Source: Rhodospira trueperi
GTDB taxonomy: Bacteria > Pseudomonadota > Alphaproteobacteria > Rhodospirillales > Rhodospirillaceae
Length of the DNA: 64,000 nt
NCBI RefSeq assembly: GCF_900101965.1
Contig: NZ_FNAP01000014.1
Span: 1 to 64,000, forward strand
Direction: 5' to 3'
The notes under the pieces were generated by a model. The model searched no databases. It saw nothing but the letters and a program-made list of their open reading frames with translations, and was not told where the DNA came from. The translations under genes were made by a program, and so were the position numbers. Below are positions 30,793 through 42,328 of the stretch, in pieces (within the stretch, counting starts at the first letter, position 1; every line of letters begins with the position of its first letter).

Positions 30793-32277
30793 TCACAGCT
30801 CGTCCAGCAGATTGCCCTGCCGCGAATCACCCCGCGTCTTTCGGGCGCGCTTGGGCGCGGCGGCGGGCCGCGTCGCGACCGGGGATGACGGTCCCGTTGG
30901 CCCCGTTCCACCGGCCGCGCTGCCGTCGATGACCGCGCCCACGCGTCCGTCCGCGAATTGAAGCGTCACCGGCTGGCCCGCCGGGGCCGCGCCGGCCGCC
31001 GTGACCGGTCGGTCGTCCGCATCGCGCACCAGCACGAAGCCCCGGTCCAGCACCTTGCGGAAGGAATAGCTCTCCAGCAGCCGGCCGCGTCCGTCCAGGC
31101 GGGCGGCGGCATCGTCCACGGCGCGGCGGGCGGCGCGGTCCAGTCCCTGGCCGAGGTGCGTCAGGTCGCGGCCGCGCAGGCTCACCACCTCGCGCGGACT
31201 GCGCAGGCGGGCAAACAGCCGGTCCACCTCCGCTTGCCGGCGCTCCAGCAGGGTCGGCCACGCCAGCGCGAGCCGTTGGGCGCGGTCGTCCAGCCGCTGG
31301 GTGCGGTCCTCCACCAGCCGGCCCAGGTCGGGAAGCCCGCGCGCCAGCCCCGTCAACCGCGCCCCACGCTCCTCCAGCACACGCCCGACGGCCCCCAGCA
31401 GGCGGCGGCCGTCGTCGCTCACCCGCGCCAGCAGGTCGAGGCGCACCGGCACCACCATCTCGGCGGCGCCCGTGGGCGTGGGGGCGCGCAGATCGGCGGC
31501 GTGGTCGATCAGCGTCGTGTCGGTCTCATGCCCGACCGCCGAGACCAGGGGAATCGCCGAGTCGGCGGCGGCGCGCACGACGGTTTCCTCGTTGAAGGCC
31601 ATCAGGTCCTCAAGGCTGCCACCGCCGCGCGCGACGATCAGCACGTCCGGGCGCGGCACCGATCCGCCCGGCGCCAGTGCATTGAAGCCGTTGATGGCCG
31701 CCGTGATCTCCCCGGCCGCTTCCTCCCCCTGCACCCGCACCGGCCAGACCAGCACATGCACCGGGCAGCGGTCGTTCAGCCGGTGCAGGATGTCGCGGAT
31801 CACCGCGCCCGTCGGCGAGGTCACCACGCCGACCACGCGCGGCAGGAACGGGATCGGCCGCTTGCGTTCGGGGGCGAACAGGCCCTCGGCGGCGAGCCGG
31901 CGGCGGCGCTCCTCCAGCATCTTGAGCAGTGCGCCCTCACCGGCCAGTTCCAGCGACTCCACGATGATCTGATAGCTTGACCGCCCGGCGTAGGTGGTCA
32001 GGCGGCCGGTGGCGATGACCTCCAGCCCCTCTTCGGGCCGCACCGACAGCTTGGCCATGGCGCCGCGCCAGATGACGCCGTCCAGGACCGCGCCCTCGTC
32101 CTTCAGGCGCAGATAGCAGTGGCCGGAGCCGGCGACCTTGGGCTGGCTGATCTCGCCGCGCACCCGCACGCGGCCGAAGGCGTCCTCGACCGTGCGCCTG
32201 AGCGCCTGCGACAGGTCGGAGACGCTGAGTTCCGGCAGGTTGTGGGCGGTGTCGGGCGTTTCGGGTGGTGTGATCAT
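30793..32277 (-). CDS. xseA: Exodeoxyribonuclease VII large subunit
   Basis: Processive single-strand exonuclease subunit, 494 residues. N-terminal OB fold (V-R-G-E-I-S-Q-P-K...G-H-C-Y-L-R-L-K-D), catalytic region with V-V-T-S-P-T-G-A-V-I-R-D-I, G-G-G-S-L-E-D-L-M-A-F-N-E and S-A-V-G-H-E-T-D, then helical C-terminal part. The C-terminal tail of about 60 residues is basic and Pro/Ala-rich. Divergent from purD, as in many alphaproteobacteria. The small subunit xseB is not here. Confidence 0.96.
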   Translation of the reverse strand: MITPPETPDTAHNLPELSVSDLSQALRRTVEDAFGRVRVRGEISQPKVAGSGHCYLRLKDEGAVLDGVIWRGAMAKLSVRPEEGLEVIATGRLTTYAGRSSYQIIVESLELAGEGALLKMLEERRRRLAAEGLFAPERKRPIPFLPRVVGVVTSPTGAVIRDILHRLNDRCPVHVLVWPVRVQGEEAAGEITAAINGFNALAPGGSVPRPDVLIVARGGGSLEDLMAFNEETVVRAAADSAIPLVSAVGHETDTTLIDHAADLRAPTPTGAAEMVVPVRLDLLARVSDDGRRLLGAVGRVLEERGARLTGLARGLPDLGRLVEDRTQRLDDRAQRLALAWPTLLERRQAEVDRLFARLRSPREVVSLRGRDLTHLGQGLDRAARRAVDDAAARLDGRGRLLESYSFRKVLDRGFVLVRDADDRPVTAAGAAPAGQPVTLQFADGRVGAVIDGSAAGGTGPTGPSSPVATRPAAAPKRARKTRGDSRQGNLLDEL

Positions 32278-32337
32278 GGGCTGACGATATGCTAGACAGG
32301 GCGCCGGACGCAAAGAACTCGAAGGGGAGGCATCAAC

Positions 32338-33639
32338 ATGAAGGTCCTGGTGGTCGGCGGCGGCGGACGCGAACACGCGCTGTGCTGGGCCATCGCGCGC
32401 TCGCCGCGCTGTTCAGGGCTGTGGTGCGCGCCCGGCAACGCCGGCATCGCCGACGTGGCGACGTGCCTGCCCGAGGTGGGCGCGGAGGACATCGAAGGCA
32501 TTCTGTCCGCTTGCCGCGACCACGCCATCGACCTGGTGGTGGTGGGACCGGAGGCGCCCCTGGTCGCCGGTCTGGTGGACCGGCTGCAGGCCGCGGGCAT
32601 CACTGCCTTCGGTCCCACGGCGGCGGCGGCGCGCTTGGAGGGCTCCAAGGCGTTCATGAAGGCGGTGCTGGCCGAGGCCGGCGTGCCCACGGCCCGATCC
32701 GCGACCTTCACCGACGCGGGCGACGCCAAGGCGCACATCAAGGACCGGGGCGTGCCGTGCGTGGTCAAGGCCGACGGGCTGGCCGCCGGCAAGGGCGTGC
32801 TGATGTGCGAGACCGAGGGCGAGGCCCTGGCGGCCATCGACACGGTGATGACGGAGCGTGCCTTTGGCGGCGCCGGCGAGCGGATCATCATCGAGGATTG
32901 GCTGGGCGGCGAGGAAGCCAGCGCCTTCGCCCTCTGCGACGGCACGACGGCGGTCTGGATGGGCGCCGCGCAAGACCACAAGCGGGTCGGTGAGGGCGAC
33001 ACAGGCCCCAACACCGGCGGCATGGGCGCCTACTCGCCGACACCGGCCGTGACGGAGGCCATGGCCGACCGCATCATGACAGAGATCATTCAGCCCACCG
33101 TGGACGCCATGGCGGCGCGCGGGACTCCCTTCAAGGGCGTGCTGTTCGCCGGCCTGATGATCGACGACGAGGGCCCTAAGGTTCTGGAGTTCAACGTGCG
33201 CTTCGGCGATCCGGAATGTCAGGTGCTGATGCTCCGGCTCGACGGCGACCTTCTGGACCTGCTGGAGGCCGCCGCGACGGGCCGGCTGGCGGAGGTCGGG
33301 GCACCCCGCTGGCGGCCGGAAGCGGCTCTGGTGGTGGTGATGGCGGCGCGCGGCTACCCGGGCGCCTACGAGAAGGGAACCGCCATCGGTGGCCTGGAGG
33401 CAGCCGGCGCCATCAGCAACATGGAGATCTTCCACGCCGGCACCCGCCGCGACGGGTCCGGCGCCGTTCTGGCCAACGGCGGGCGCGTGCTCGGCGTCAC
33501 GGCGCTGGGGACAACCGTCGCCCAGGCCCGCACCCGCGCGCACGCCGCCATCGATGTCCTGTACTGGCCCGAGGGCTTCTGCCGCCGTGACATCGGCTGG
33601 CGGGCCGTCGAACGGGAAGAGGCGAGCGCGGGCGCATAG
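32338..33639 (+). CDS. purD: Phosphoribosylamine-glycine ligase
   Basis: ATP-grasp enzyme of de novo purine synthesis (5-phosphoribosylamine + Gly to GAR). 433 residues with GGGGAGG before the ATG. N-terminal V-V-G-G-G-G-R-E-H-A-L, ATP-grasp segment V-V-K-A-D-G-L-A-A-G-K-G-V, and N-T-G-G-M-G-A-Y-S-P followed by R-F-G-D-P-E-C-Q. Full length. Only 60 bases separate it from the divergent xseA start. Confidence 0.97.
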   Translation: MKVLVVGGGGREHALCWAIARSPRCSGLWCAPGNAGIADVATCLPEVGAEDIEGILSACRDHAIDLVVVGPEAPLVAGLVDRLQAAGITAFGPTAAAARLEGSKAFMKAVLAEAGVPTARSATFTDAGDAKAHIKDRGVPCVVKADGLAAGKGVLMCETEGEALAAIDTVMTERAFGGAGERIIIEDWLGGEEASAFALCDGTTAVWMGAAQDHKRVGEGDTGPNTGGMGAYSPTPAVTEAMADRIMTEIIQPTVDAMAARGTPFKGVLFAGLMIDDEGPKVLEFNVRFGDPECQVLMLRLDGDLLDLLEAAATGRLAEVGAPRWRPEAALVVVMAARGYPGAYEKGTAIGGLEAAGAISNMEIFHAGTRRDGSGAVLANGGRVLGVTALGTTVAQARTRAHAAIDVLYWPEGFCRRDIGWRAVEREEASAGA

Positions 33640-33659
33640 GCCGGCGCCGGTGCCCCGCC

Positions 33660-34544
33660 CTACAACCCGGCCGCCATGTCCTTGAGGAAGGCGGCGACAT
33701 CGTCGCGCATGTCCGGTCGGTCCAGGGCGAACGCCATGTTGGCCTTGAGGAACCCGACCTTGTCGCCGCAGTCGAAGCGCGTGCCCTCGAACCTCAGGCC
33801 GTGGAAGGGCACGCCGTCGTCGATGGTGGCGGCCATGCCGTCGGTGAGCTGGATTTCTCCGCCCGAGCCCTTGCCGATGGACCCCAGGCGGTCCATGACC
33901 GTGGCGTCCAGCACATAGCGCCCGATGATCGACAGCGTTGAGGGCGCGTCCTCCGGCTTCGGCTTTTCCACCAGACCGTCGGCGCGGGCCAGCCGGCCGT
34001 CGTCCGACTGCACTTTCAGGATACCGTAGCGGTTGGTGTGCTCGCGCGGCACATCCTCCGTCGCCACCACGTTGCCGCCGACCTTGGCGTGGGCCTCGAT
34101 CAACTGGCCGATGGCCGGCGTGTCGGACAGGATCAGGTCGTCGGGCAGGATGACGGCGAAGGGTTCGTCCTCTCCGATGAAGGCGCGGGCGCACCACACC
34201 GCGTGGCCCAGGCCCAGAGGGTTCTGCTGGCGCGTCGAAATGACGGTGCCGGGGGCCGGAATGGCGGCGCGCAGAGTCTCCAGCGCCTCGGTCTTGCCGC
34301 GCGCGCCCAGTAGCTGCTCCAGTTCGAAGGCATGGTCGAAATGCTCGACCAGGACATGCTTGCCGCGCCCGGTGACGAAGATGAAGTACTCGATGCCGGC
34401 CGCCGCCGCTTCCTCGACCGCGTACTGGATCAGCGGCTTGTCCACCACGGGCAACATTTCCTTGGCCATGGTCTTGGTCGCCGGCAGGAACCGGGTGCCC
34501 AGGCCGGCCACGGGAAAGACGGCCTTTCGAACAGGCTTGGTCAT
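33660..34544 (-). CDS. galU: UTP-glucose-1-phosphate uridylyltransferase
   Basis: Makes UDP-glucose for surface polysaccharides. 294 residues, GGGAG before the ATG. Nucleotide-binding G-L-G-T-R-F-L-P-A-T-K near residue 15, K-E-M-L-P-V-V-D-K-P-L-I-Q-Y, and V-E-K-P in the middle. Convergent with purD with a 20-base gap. Confidence 0.96.
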   Translation of the reverse strand: MTKPVRKAVFPVAGLGTRFLPATKTMAKEMLPVVDKPLIQYAVEEAAAAGIEYFIFVTGRGKHVLVEHFDHAFELEQLLGARGKTEALETLRAAIPAPGTVISTRQQNPLGLGHAVWCARAFIGEDEPFAVILPDDLILSDTPAIGQLIEAHAKVGGNVVATEDVPREHTNRYGILKVQSDDGRLARADGLVEKPKPEDAPSTLSIIGRYVLDATVMDRLGSIGKGSGGEIQLTDGMAATIDDGVPFHGLRFEGTRFDCGDKVGFLKANMAFALDRPDMRDDVAAFLKDMAAGL

Positions 34545-34670
34545 GATGACTCCCTTTGCGATGCGATGACGCGCCGCCCTCGTCGACGGCGGATCGTGTC
34601 GGGGCCGGTTGTGCCACGGGCACGGAGGCGGCGCAAGCAAGGCCGGCCCGGCCCGCGCCCGCCGCCACCG

Positions 34671-34718
34671 CCGACCGGGGCGCCGACCGGGGCGCCGACC
34701 GGGGCGCCGATCGGGGTG
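34671..34718. repeat. 12-bp tandem repeat, four units
   Basis: Three exact copies of CCGACCGGGGCG followed by one degenerate copy (CCGATCGGGGTG), in the 249-base spacer between divergent galU and tolB. Confidence 0.9.
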
Positions 34719-34793
34719 CCGCAATCATGCCCCATTCTCCGGTCAAAAAACGGGATCTGTCTCCCCCTCGTCAGGTGACAAGAGGCCGAGCCC

Positions 34794-36143
34794 ATGACCC
34801 GACTCCCCGCCGTGTCCCGCCTGCGTGCCGTCCTTGGCATGTCCGTGCTGGTCGTTCTTGCCATGATGGTGATCGCGACCGCGCCCGGCCCGGCCACCGC
34901 CCAGGTGCGCATCGACATCACCGGGGGGCGGCCCGAGCCGCTGCCCATCGCCATTCCCGACTTTTCGGGGGGCGGAGACCCCGCCGGCGCCCAGCGTGGC
35001 CGCGAGGTCGCCGCCGTCATCACCAACGATCTGCGCGGTTCCGGCCTGTTTCGGCCGCTCGACCCGGCGGCCTTCATCCAGGCCTTCGCCTCGTTGGACG
35101 AGCGCCCGCGCTTCGAGGACTGGCGCGCGCTCAAGGCCCAGGCGCTGGTGCAGGGGCAGGTGCAGGCGCTGCCCGACGGCCGCATTCAGGTCGGCTTCCG
35201 GCTGTGGGACGTGTTCGCCTCCCAGCAGTTGGTTGGCACCCAGATCGTCACCGATCCGACGAACTGGCGGCGCGCCGCGCACATGGTGGCGGACGAGATT
35301 TACAAGGCATTGACCGGCGAGGAGGGCTATTTCGACACCCGCATCGTCTATATCGCCGAGACGGGGCCGGCCACCAACCGCACCAAGCGGCTGGCCATCA
35401 TGGATCAGGACGGCGCCAACAACCGCTATCTGACCAACGGCGAGGCCCTGGTGCTGACGCCCCGATTCTCGCCGACGGCGCAGGAAATCACCTACATGTC
35501 CTATTACCAGGGCGTGCCCCGGGTGTACCTGTTCAACATCGACACCGGCCGGCGCGAGTTGCTCGGCAACTTCCCCGGCATGACCTTCGCGCCCCGGTTC
35601 TCTCCGGACGGCAACAAGGTGGTGCTGAGCATGGCCGAGTCCGGCAATTCAGACCTGTACCTGATGGATCTGCGGACCCGCCAGTCGCGCCGCCTGACCG
35701 ACAACCCGGCCATCGACACCTCGCCGTCGTTCTCCCCCGACGGAACGCGCATCACGTTCAACAGCGACCGGGGCGGTTCCCAGCAGATCTATGTGATGGG
35801 CGCCAACGGCGGCGGCGTGACCCGCATCAGCTTCGGCGACGGCCGCTATGCGACGCCCGTATGGTCGCCGCGCGGGGACCTGATCGCCTTCACCAAGATG
35901 AAGGGCGGCACGTTCTACATCGGTGTCATGGCGCCCGATGGCGGCGGCGAGCGCATCCTGACCGAGGGCTATCTGGTGGAAGGCCCGACCTGGGCGCCCA
36001 ACGGCCGCGTGCTGATGTTCTTCCGCCAGCAGCCGGGCGGGGCGACACGGCTCTACAGCATCGACCTGACGGGTTACAACGAGCGCCCGGTGCCGACGCC
36101 CACCGACGCCTCCGATCCGGCGTGGTCGCCGCTGTTGCCGTAA
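34794..36143 (+). CDS. tolB: Tol-Pal system periplasmic protein TolB
   Basis: Product of 449 residues. Signal peptide with an A-T-A-Q cleavage region near 36. N-terminal domain with I-D-I-T-G-G and P-I-A-I-P-D-F, then a six-bladed propeller with repeats of F-S-P-D-G (for example S-P-S-F-S-P-D-G-T and F-N-S-D-R-G-G). It interacts with Pal and with TolA. Here it stands alone, about 20 kb from tolQRA, and pal does not follow. Confidence 0.97.
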   Translation: MTRLPAVSRLRAVLGMSVLVVLAMMVIATAPGPATAQVRIDITGGRPEPLPIAIPDFSGGGDPAGAQRGREVAAVITNDLRGSGLFRPLDPAAFIQAFASLDERPRFEDWRALKAQALVQGQVQALPDGRIQVGFRLWDVFASQQLVGTQIVTDPTNWRRAAHMVADEIYKALTGEEGYFDTRIVYIAETGPATNRTKRLAIMDQDGANNRYLTNGEALVLTPRFSPTAQEITYMSYYQGVPRVYLFNIDTGRRELLGNFPGMTFAPRFSPDGNKVVLSMAESGNSDLYLMDLRTRQSRRLTDNPAIDTSPSFSPDGTRITFNSDRGGSQQIYVMGANGGGVTRISFGDGRYATPVWSPRGDLIAFTKMKGGTFYIGVMAPDGGGERILTEGYLVEGPTWAPNGRVLMFFRQQPGGATRLYSIDLTGYNERPVPTPTDASDPAWSPLLP

Positions 36144-36210
36144 CCGCTGGATCGTCGGCCGCTGGATTTTCGTCGGCATCGTCCTGGGACAAGTACGGGG
36201 GGCCACAACC

Positions 36211-36594
36211 ATGTCGCACCCACACGCCGAATTCTGCTGGACCGAACTCATGACTCGCGACCCGGAGCGAGCGAAAGCCTTTTACGCGACCACGCTGGGG
36301 TGGACCTTCACCCCTCATGACGACGCCGGAACCTACTGGATCGCCCGCAAGGACGACCGGCCGGTCGCCGGGATGCTCGTGATGGAGGGAGAGGCGTTCT
36401 TCGACGGTGTCCCCGACAATTGGTTCTGCTACATCGGCACCGACGACCTTGACGCGACGCTCAAGGCGGCACAAGAGGCGGGCGCCCAGGTGCTGCGTGG
36501 GCCGTTCGAGGCCGCCGGCTACCGCATCGTCATTCTGCGCGATGCCACCGGCGCGGCCATCGGCTTTTCGCAGGACCTGTCAGAGGCCGCGTGA
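36211..36594 (+). CDS. VOC-superfamily (glyoxalase-like) protein
   Basis: Product of 127 residues. The N-terminal half shows F-C-W-T-E-L-M-T-R-D-P-E-R-A-K-A-F-Y and G-W-T-F, the second half I-G-T-D-D-L-D-A-T-L and L-R-D-A-T-G-A-A-I-G, matching paired beta-alpha-beta modules of VOC proteins. Metal ligands are uncertain. Substrate unknown. It occupies the position where pal is usually found after tolB. Confidence 0.85.
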   Translation: MSHPHAEFCWTELMTRDPERAKAFYATTLGWTFTPHDDAGTYWIARKDDRPVAGMLVMEGEAFFDGVPDNWFCYIGTDDLDATLKAAQEAGAQVLRGPFEAAGYRIVILRDATGAAIGFSQDLSEAA

Positions 36595-36914
36595 ACCGGT
36601 TTCCGGTGAAGCGGGTTCGCACCTGTAGGGCGGCTGGCCGTAGGACAGCAGCCGTTCAGAAACAGGATCTCTTTCCGTCATATGGTGGGTGTCTTTCGTC
36701 CACCCGCCCACCGTGCTGTTGCCGTGATACGAAGTCCGTTTGATCCGTTCGCATATGCGTAGGTTGGGGTGAGCGCAGCGAACCCCAACATCGGCCGAAA
36801 CGTTGGGGTTCGGTGCGTGGCACCTCACCCCAACCTACGGGAATCCGGTCGAAGAACGCGAACCAATCAAGCGGTTTTAGTATAGTCGGGTGACCGGGAC
36901 CGACCACGCGGGCC
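36595..36914. other. Intergenic region with palindromic repeat
   Basis: 320 bases with no supportable gene. Contains a TAGGGCGGCTGGCC fragment near 36626 (related to the 39447 repeat) and the GTAGGTTGGGG-type palindrome at 36759-36838. Confidence 0.5.
36759..36838. repeat. GTAGGTTGGGG palindromic repeat, copy 1
   Basis: GTAGGTTGGGGTGAG at the left end is complementary to CTCACCCCAACCTAC at the right end, with inner CGAACCCCAAC and GTTGGGGTTCG arms. The copy at 40495-40575 has the same structure and differs in the loop. Confidence 0.85.
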
Positions 36915-38966
<2,052 letters not shown>

Positions 38967-39119
38967 GGCCAACGGTCTCCATGAACGCGGGGCGACCCGC
39001 GACGGACGGCGGGCGCGGACGGGACTCGGGGGGTTTGATTCCCCACCCGGTCCCGATAAGGTTGGGATGGCGCCGGGATGGAACAACCGTTCGCCCCGCC
39101 CAAGGGAGGGATCGAAGCG

Positions 39120-39392
39120 ATGAAGCTGCACATCGACGTGGACTGCACGCCCGAGGAAGCCCGCGCGTTCCTGGGCCTCCCGGACGTGCAGCCGATGCAG
39201 GGCGCGCTGATGAACCAGCTTCAGGAGCGGTTGGAGGCCAATCTGGCGGCCACCGATCCGGAGGTGCTGTTCAAGACCTGGCTGCCGCACCAGATCGGCA
39301 ACCTGGAGCAGTTGCAGAAATTCTTCTGGCAGCAGTTCGCCCAGGCCGCCAGCCGCGCCACCGGCGGCAGCGGTGGGTCGGAGCGGGAGTGA
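39120..39392 (+). CDS. DUF6489 family small protein
   Basis: Product of 90 residues from ATG 39120, which has AGGGAGGG upstream; an in-frame ATG at 39078 lacks one. Begins [23 protein letters not shown], the hallmark of this alphaproteobacterial family of unknown function. Helical, no cysteine motif beyond C9. Confidence 0.85.
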   Translation: MKLHIDVDCTPEEARAFLGLPDVQPMQGALMNQLQERLEANLAATDPEVLFKTWLPHQIGNLEQLQKFFWQQFAQAASRATGGSGGSERE

Positions 39393-39446
39393 CGCAACTA
39401 CCGCCCGGCCCCGGGGCGTAACGTGCCCAAGGATTGGATCGCGGCC

Positions 39447-39520
39447 GTAGGGCGGCGGGCCGAAGGACAGCCGCCGGGATGGCGATGGGCGGCGGGTGCC
39501 CTGCGGTCACCCGCCCTACG
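39447..39520. repeat. REP-like palindrome (GTAGGGCGG...CCGCCCTAC type)
   Basis: GTAGGGCGGCGGGC and GCGGGTGCCCTGC...CACCCGCCCTAC form a nested palindrome between the DUF6489 and brnA genes. Ends are shared with the 21151 and 48241 families. Confidence 0.75.
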
Positions 39521-39579
39521 TGATGTCGGCAAGGAACACCGCGACCCGGTCCCTATCCGGACGCCACATCCGGCGCATC

Positions 39580-39891
39580 CTACCCTCGTTCCTGTCTCTG
39601 GACCGCTTCCATGTAGCGCCGCAGCACGCCGTTGATGCGGGTCTGATAGCCCGGCCCCTGGTTCTTGAAGAACGCCAGAATGTCCGGATCGAGCCGCAAT
39701 GAGACCGGCATCTTGCGCGCCGGAAGCAATTCAGCATCGCGGAACCAAGCCTCGTCCAGGATCGGCGCGACATCCGGGTCTTCGCGAATGTCGCGTTCGA
39801 GCTCCTCGTCCGCGACATCGTCAAGGGCATCCAGGACTTCCTGGCGCGGCTTGATGTCGTCCCAACTCTTCCTGATAACGCGCTCGCTCAT
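39580..39891 (-). CDS. brnA: BrnA-type antitoxin, without an adjacent BrnT
   Basis: Product of 103 residues. The C-terminal half, M-P-V-S-L-R-L-D-P-D-I-L-A-F-F-K then G-P-G-Y-Q-T-R-I-N-G-V-L-R-R-Y, is the BrnA ribbon-helix-helix signature. BrnT, the RelE-fold toxin normally just upstream, is not present: 36 bases upstream ends an unrelated membrane-anchored protein. Either an orphan antitoxin or a pair with an atypical partner. Confidence 0.85.
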   Translation of the reverse strand: MSERVIRKSWDDIKPRQEVLDALDDVADEELERDIREDPDVAPILDEAWFRDAELLPARKMPVSLRLDPDILAFFKNQGPGYQTRINGVLRRYMEAVQRQERG

Positions 39892-39927
39892 CTTTCCTCG
39901 CTTCGTCGATAGCCCATTGAGCCTCGT

Positions 39928-40419
39928 CTAGCTCGCAAGATCATCAAGAGCCCGAGGATGGGCCTCAAGAGAACGCATCTGCTTCTTCGTTCTCCATATT
40001 AACTTAGGGACGCTTGGAAAAATTACTGGGCTGTGCCTGGACCACCAAACAATCAGACCGAGTCGCTCAGGAGAACGTCTGTCAGAAGAAATTTTTATCG
40101 TAGCTTCCGTTTTCGGCGGAATGCACTGGTCAATTCTTTTGTCAAGAGCGGAGACAACGACATCGCGCAAGCCCCAATCTTCTGCTGTAAAGTGCAAATT
40201 ATTGTTATCTCCAACTTTAAAGGACTTTATATTGTTTACGATAATGGGATATGCTGACGGATTGTAGATTTTAACTCGGCACTCACTTTCATCGGTCAAT
40301 GTTGATCGAACCACCTCAACATACACAAGTGGCCGTACCTCCAAGAACCTCAACACGGCGAGGATCGTGCTTAAGATCGCCCCCCAAAGCGCGATGCCCG
40401 TATTGATATTAAAATCCAT
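39928..40419 (-). CDS. AT-rich membrane-anchored protein of unknown function
   Basis: Product of 163 residues from the ATG at 40417-40419, preceded by AAAGGG at good spacing; an in-frame start at 40467 would add 16. One N-terminal membrane helix (about 8-25), then a predicted beta-rich cytosolic or periplasmic part with P-x-x-Y-V-E-V-V-R and I-V-W-W-S-R. Base composition is markedly more AT-rich than the surroundings, pointing to recent transfer. Probably cotranscribed with brnA. No family recognised. Confidence 0.65.
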   Translation of the reverse strand: MDFNINTGIALWGAILSTILAVLRFLEVRPLVYVEVVRSTLTDESECRVKIYNPSAYPIIVNNIKSFKVGDNNNLHFTAEDWGLRDVVVSALDKRIDQCIPPKTEATIKISSDRRSPERLGLIVWWSRHSPVIFPSVPKLIWRTKKQMRSLEAHPRALDDLAS

Positions 40420-40494
40420 CCCGAAACCCTTTTTCACTGAAACGCCACCGCGAACAGGCTCTCGCACACGCTTGGATTGCTATGCTGGCACAGT

Positions 40495-40575
40495 GTAGGT
40501 TGGGGTGAGCGAAGCGAACCCCAACACCGTTCAGAGCCGTTGGGGTTCGGCGCGCAGCACCTCACCCCAACCTAC
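40495..40575. repeat. GTAGGTTGGGG palindromic repeat, copy 2
   Basis: Same inverted ends and inner arms as 36759-36838; the arms carry GAGCGAAGCGAACCCCAAC and GTTGGGGTTCGGCGC. Confidence 0.85.
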
Positions 40576-40722
40576 AACTCCACTCCCCCGTTCCCGCCCA
40601 GTTTCCACATGCGATCAAGGACCTTCCTTACCAACCCAACGTTAAGGTCGCCCCACCCATCCGTCAATACACGCTGTCCATACAGCTTGCTTCCGGCCGT
40701 GTCCCCGGGCATGCTCCGCGCC

Positions 40723-42087
40723 ATGCCAACCCAGCCGCCCGACACGCCCACCCTGTTCGCCCTGTCCACCGCGCCCGGTCGCGCCGGGGTGGCGGTCATT
40801 CGTGTGTCCGGACCCAACGCCGGCGCCGCCCTGTGCGCGCTGACCGGCCGCGCCGCGCCTCCGGAGCCGCGCCGGGCCACCCGCGCGCGGTTCCGCGATC
40901 CGGCCACGGGCGAAACCCTGGACGACGGCCTGGTCCTGTGGTTCCCCGGCCCGGCCAGCTACACCGGCGAGGACATGGCCGAGCTGCACGGCCACGGCGG
41001 CCGCGCCACCATCCGCGCGCTGCTGGATGCGCTCGCCGTCCTGCCCGGCCTCACCCCGGCGGAACCCGGCGCCTTCACCCGGCGCGCCTTCGACGCCGGC
41101 AAGCTGGACCTGACCGCCGTCGAGGCCCTGGCCGACCTGATCGACGCCGAGACCGCCGCGCAACGGCGTCAGGCACTGCGCCAGAAGGACGGCGCCCTGG
41201 CCCGCCTCGTCGAGGGGTGGCGGGAGCGGCTGGTACGCGCGCTGGCTCACCTGGAGGCGACCATCGACTTTTCGGACGAGGATCTGCCCGAAACGCTGCT
41301 GCCGTCCCTGCTGGACGACGTCGCCGCGCTGGAAGCGGACATCGCCGCCCACCTCGCCGAACCGCCCCGGGGCGAGCGCCTGCGCGACGGGGTGCATGTC
41401 GCCGTGCTGGGGCCGCCCAACGCCGGCAAGTCCAGCCTGGTCAACGCCCTGGCCCGGCGCGAGGCCGCCATCGTCTCGGCCATCGCCGGCACCACGCGCG
41501 ATGTGGTCGAGGTTCACCTGGACCTGGACGGGTTCCCGGTGGTGCTGGCCGACACCGCCGGCCTGCGCGACTCCGCCGATGTCATCGAACAGGAGGGCGT
41601 GCGCCGCGCCCACGCCCGCGCCGAGGCGGCGGACCTGCGCCTGCTGCTGCTGGACGGTGGGGTCGAAGACCCGCTCGACCCGGCGGTGGCGCCGCTGGTG
41701 GCCGATGCGGAGACGCTGGTGGTGCTGAACAAGACCGACCTGCGCGGCGCGGCGCCGTTTCCGATCCTGCCCGGTGGGCGCGCGCCGCTGCCGCTGTCGC
41801 TGGCCACCGGGGCGGGGCTCCAGGCCCTTCTGTCCATGCTGACCGAGCGTGTCCGGTCCCAATCCGAGACCGGGGCCGCCGCGCCGCCGGCCCTGACCCG
41901 CGCCCGCCATCGCCACGCGCTGGAGGAGACCCGCGACGCCCTGGCCCGCGCCCGGGAGGCGCCCTTGCCGGAACTGGTGGCGGAGGACCTGCGCCTTGCC
42001 GCCCGCGCGCTCGGCCGCCTGACCGGCCGTGTGGACGTCGAGGATCTCCTGGATGTGATCTTTGGCGACTTCTGCATCGGGAAGTGA
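40723..42087 (+). CDS. mnmE: tRNA modification GTPase MnmE
   Basis: With MnmG modifies wobble uridine (cmnm5U). 454 residues. N-terminal folate-binding domain (A-L-S-T-A-P-G-R-A-G-V-A-V-I-R-V-S-G), helical domain, inserted G domain with G230-P-P-N-A-G-K236-S-S, D-T-A-G-L-R and N-K-T-D, and the terminal C-I-G-K that supplies the conserved Cys. ATG 40723 is chosen over ATG 40711 because it fits the family start. The partner mnmG does not follow. Confidence 0.96.
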   Translation: MPTQPPDTPTLFALSTAPGRAGVAVIRVSGPNAGAALCALTGRAAPPEPRRATRARFRDPATGETLDDGLVLWFPGPASYTGEDMAELHGHGGRATIRALLDALAVLPGLTPAEPGAFTRRAFDAGKLDLTAVEALADLIDAETAAQRRQALRQKDGALARLVEGWRERLVRALAHLEATIDFSDEDLPETLLPSLLDDVAALEADIAAHLAEPPRGERLRDGVHVAVLGPPNAGKSSLVNALARREAAIVSAIAGTTRDVVEVHLDLDGFPVVLADTAGLRDSADVIEQEGVRRAHARAEAADLRLLLLDGGVEDPLDPAVAPLVADAETLVVLNKTDLRGAAPFPILPGGRAPLPLSLATGAGLQALLSMLTERVRSQSETGAAAPPALTRARHRHALEETRDALARAREAPLPELVAEDLRLAARALGRLTGRVDVEDLLDVIFGDFCIGK

Positions 42088-42280
42088 CGCCGGCCGGCGG
42101 GGGCTTTCCGCGAGCCTACGGAGAAAGAAACAACGACGGTGATGCAGGCGATTGCCGCGACGCGGCGGGCAAAGCGTCGCGTCACCGATTCCGGCTGACT
42201 GTCCCGCTGTGTGGGGAAACCCCGCCCGACGGACGGCGGACGTCGTGCCACGGTCCTAGCGTCGCCTGTCTCATCGCCGC

Positions 42281-42328
42281 GAGCACATTCCGAGCGGTTC
42301 GATCCGGATCACGCGGGATGGGCTCTAC
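42281..42328 (+). repeat. 60-bp dispersed repeat, degenerate copy 3
   Basis: CGGTTCGATCCGGATCACGCGGGATGGGCTCTAC: right-hand two thirds of the family. Its CTA (42325-42327) is the complement of the ychF stop codon TAG. Confidence 0.6.

Noticed and set aside
39928-40419. Calling the gene upstream of brnA a BrnT toxin
   Set aside because: It is twice the BrnT length, has an N-terminal membrane helix and lacks the BrnT motifs.
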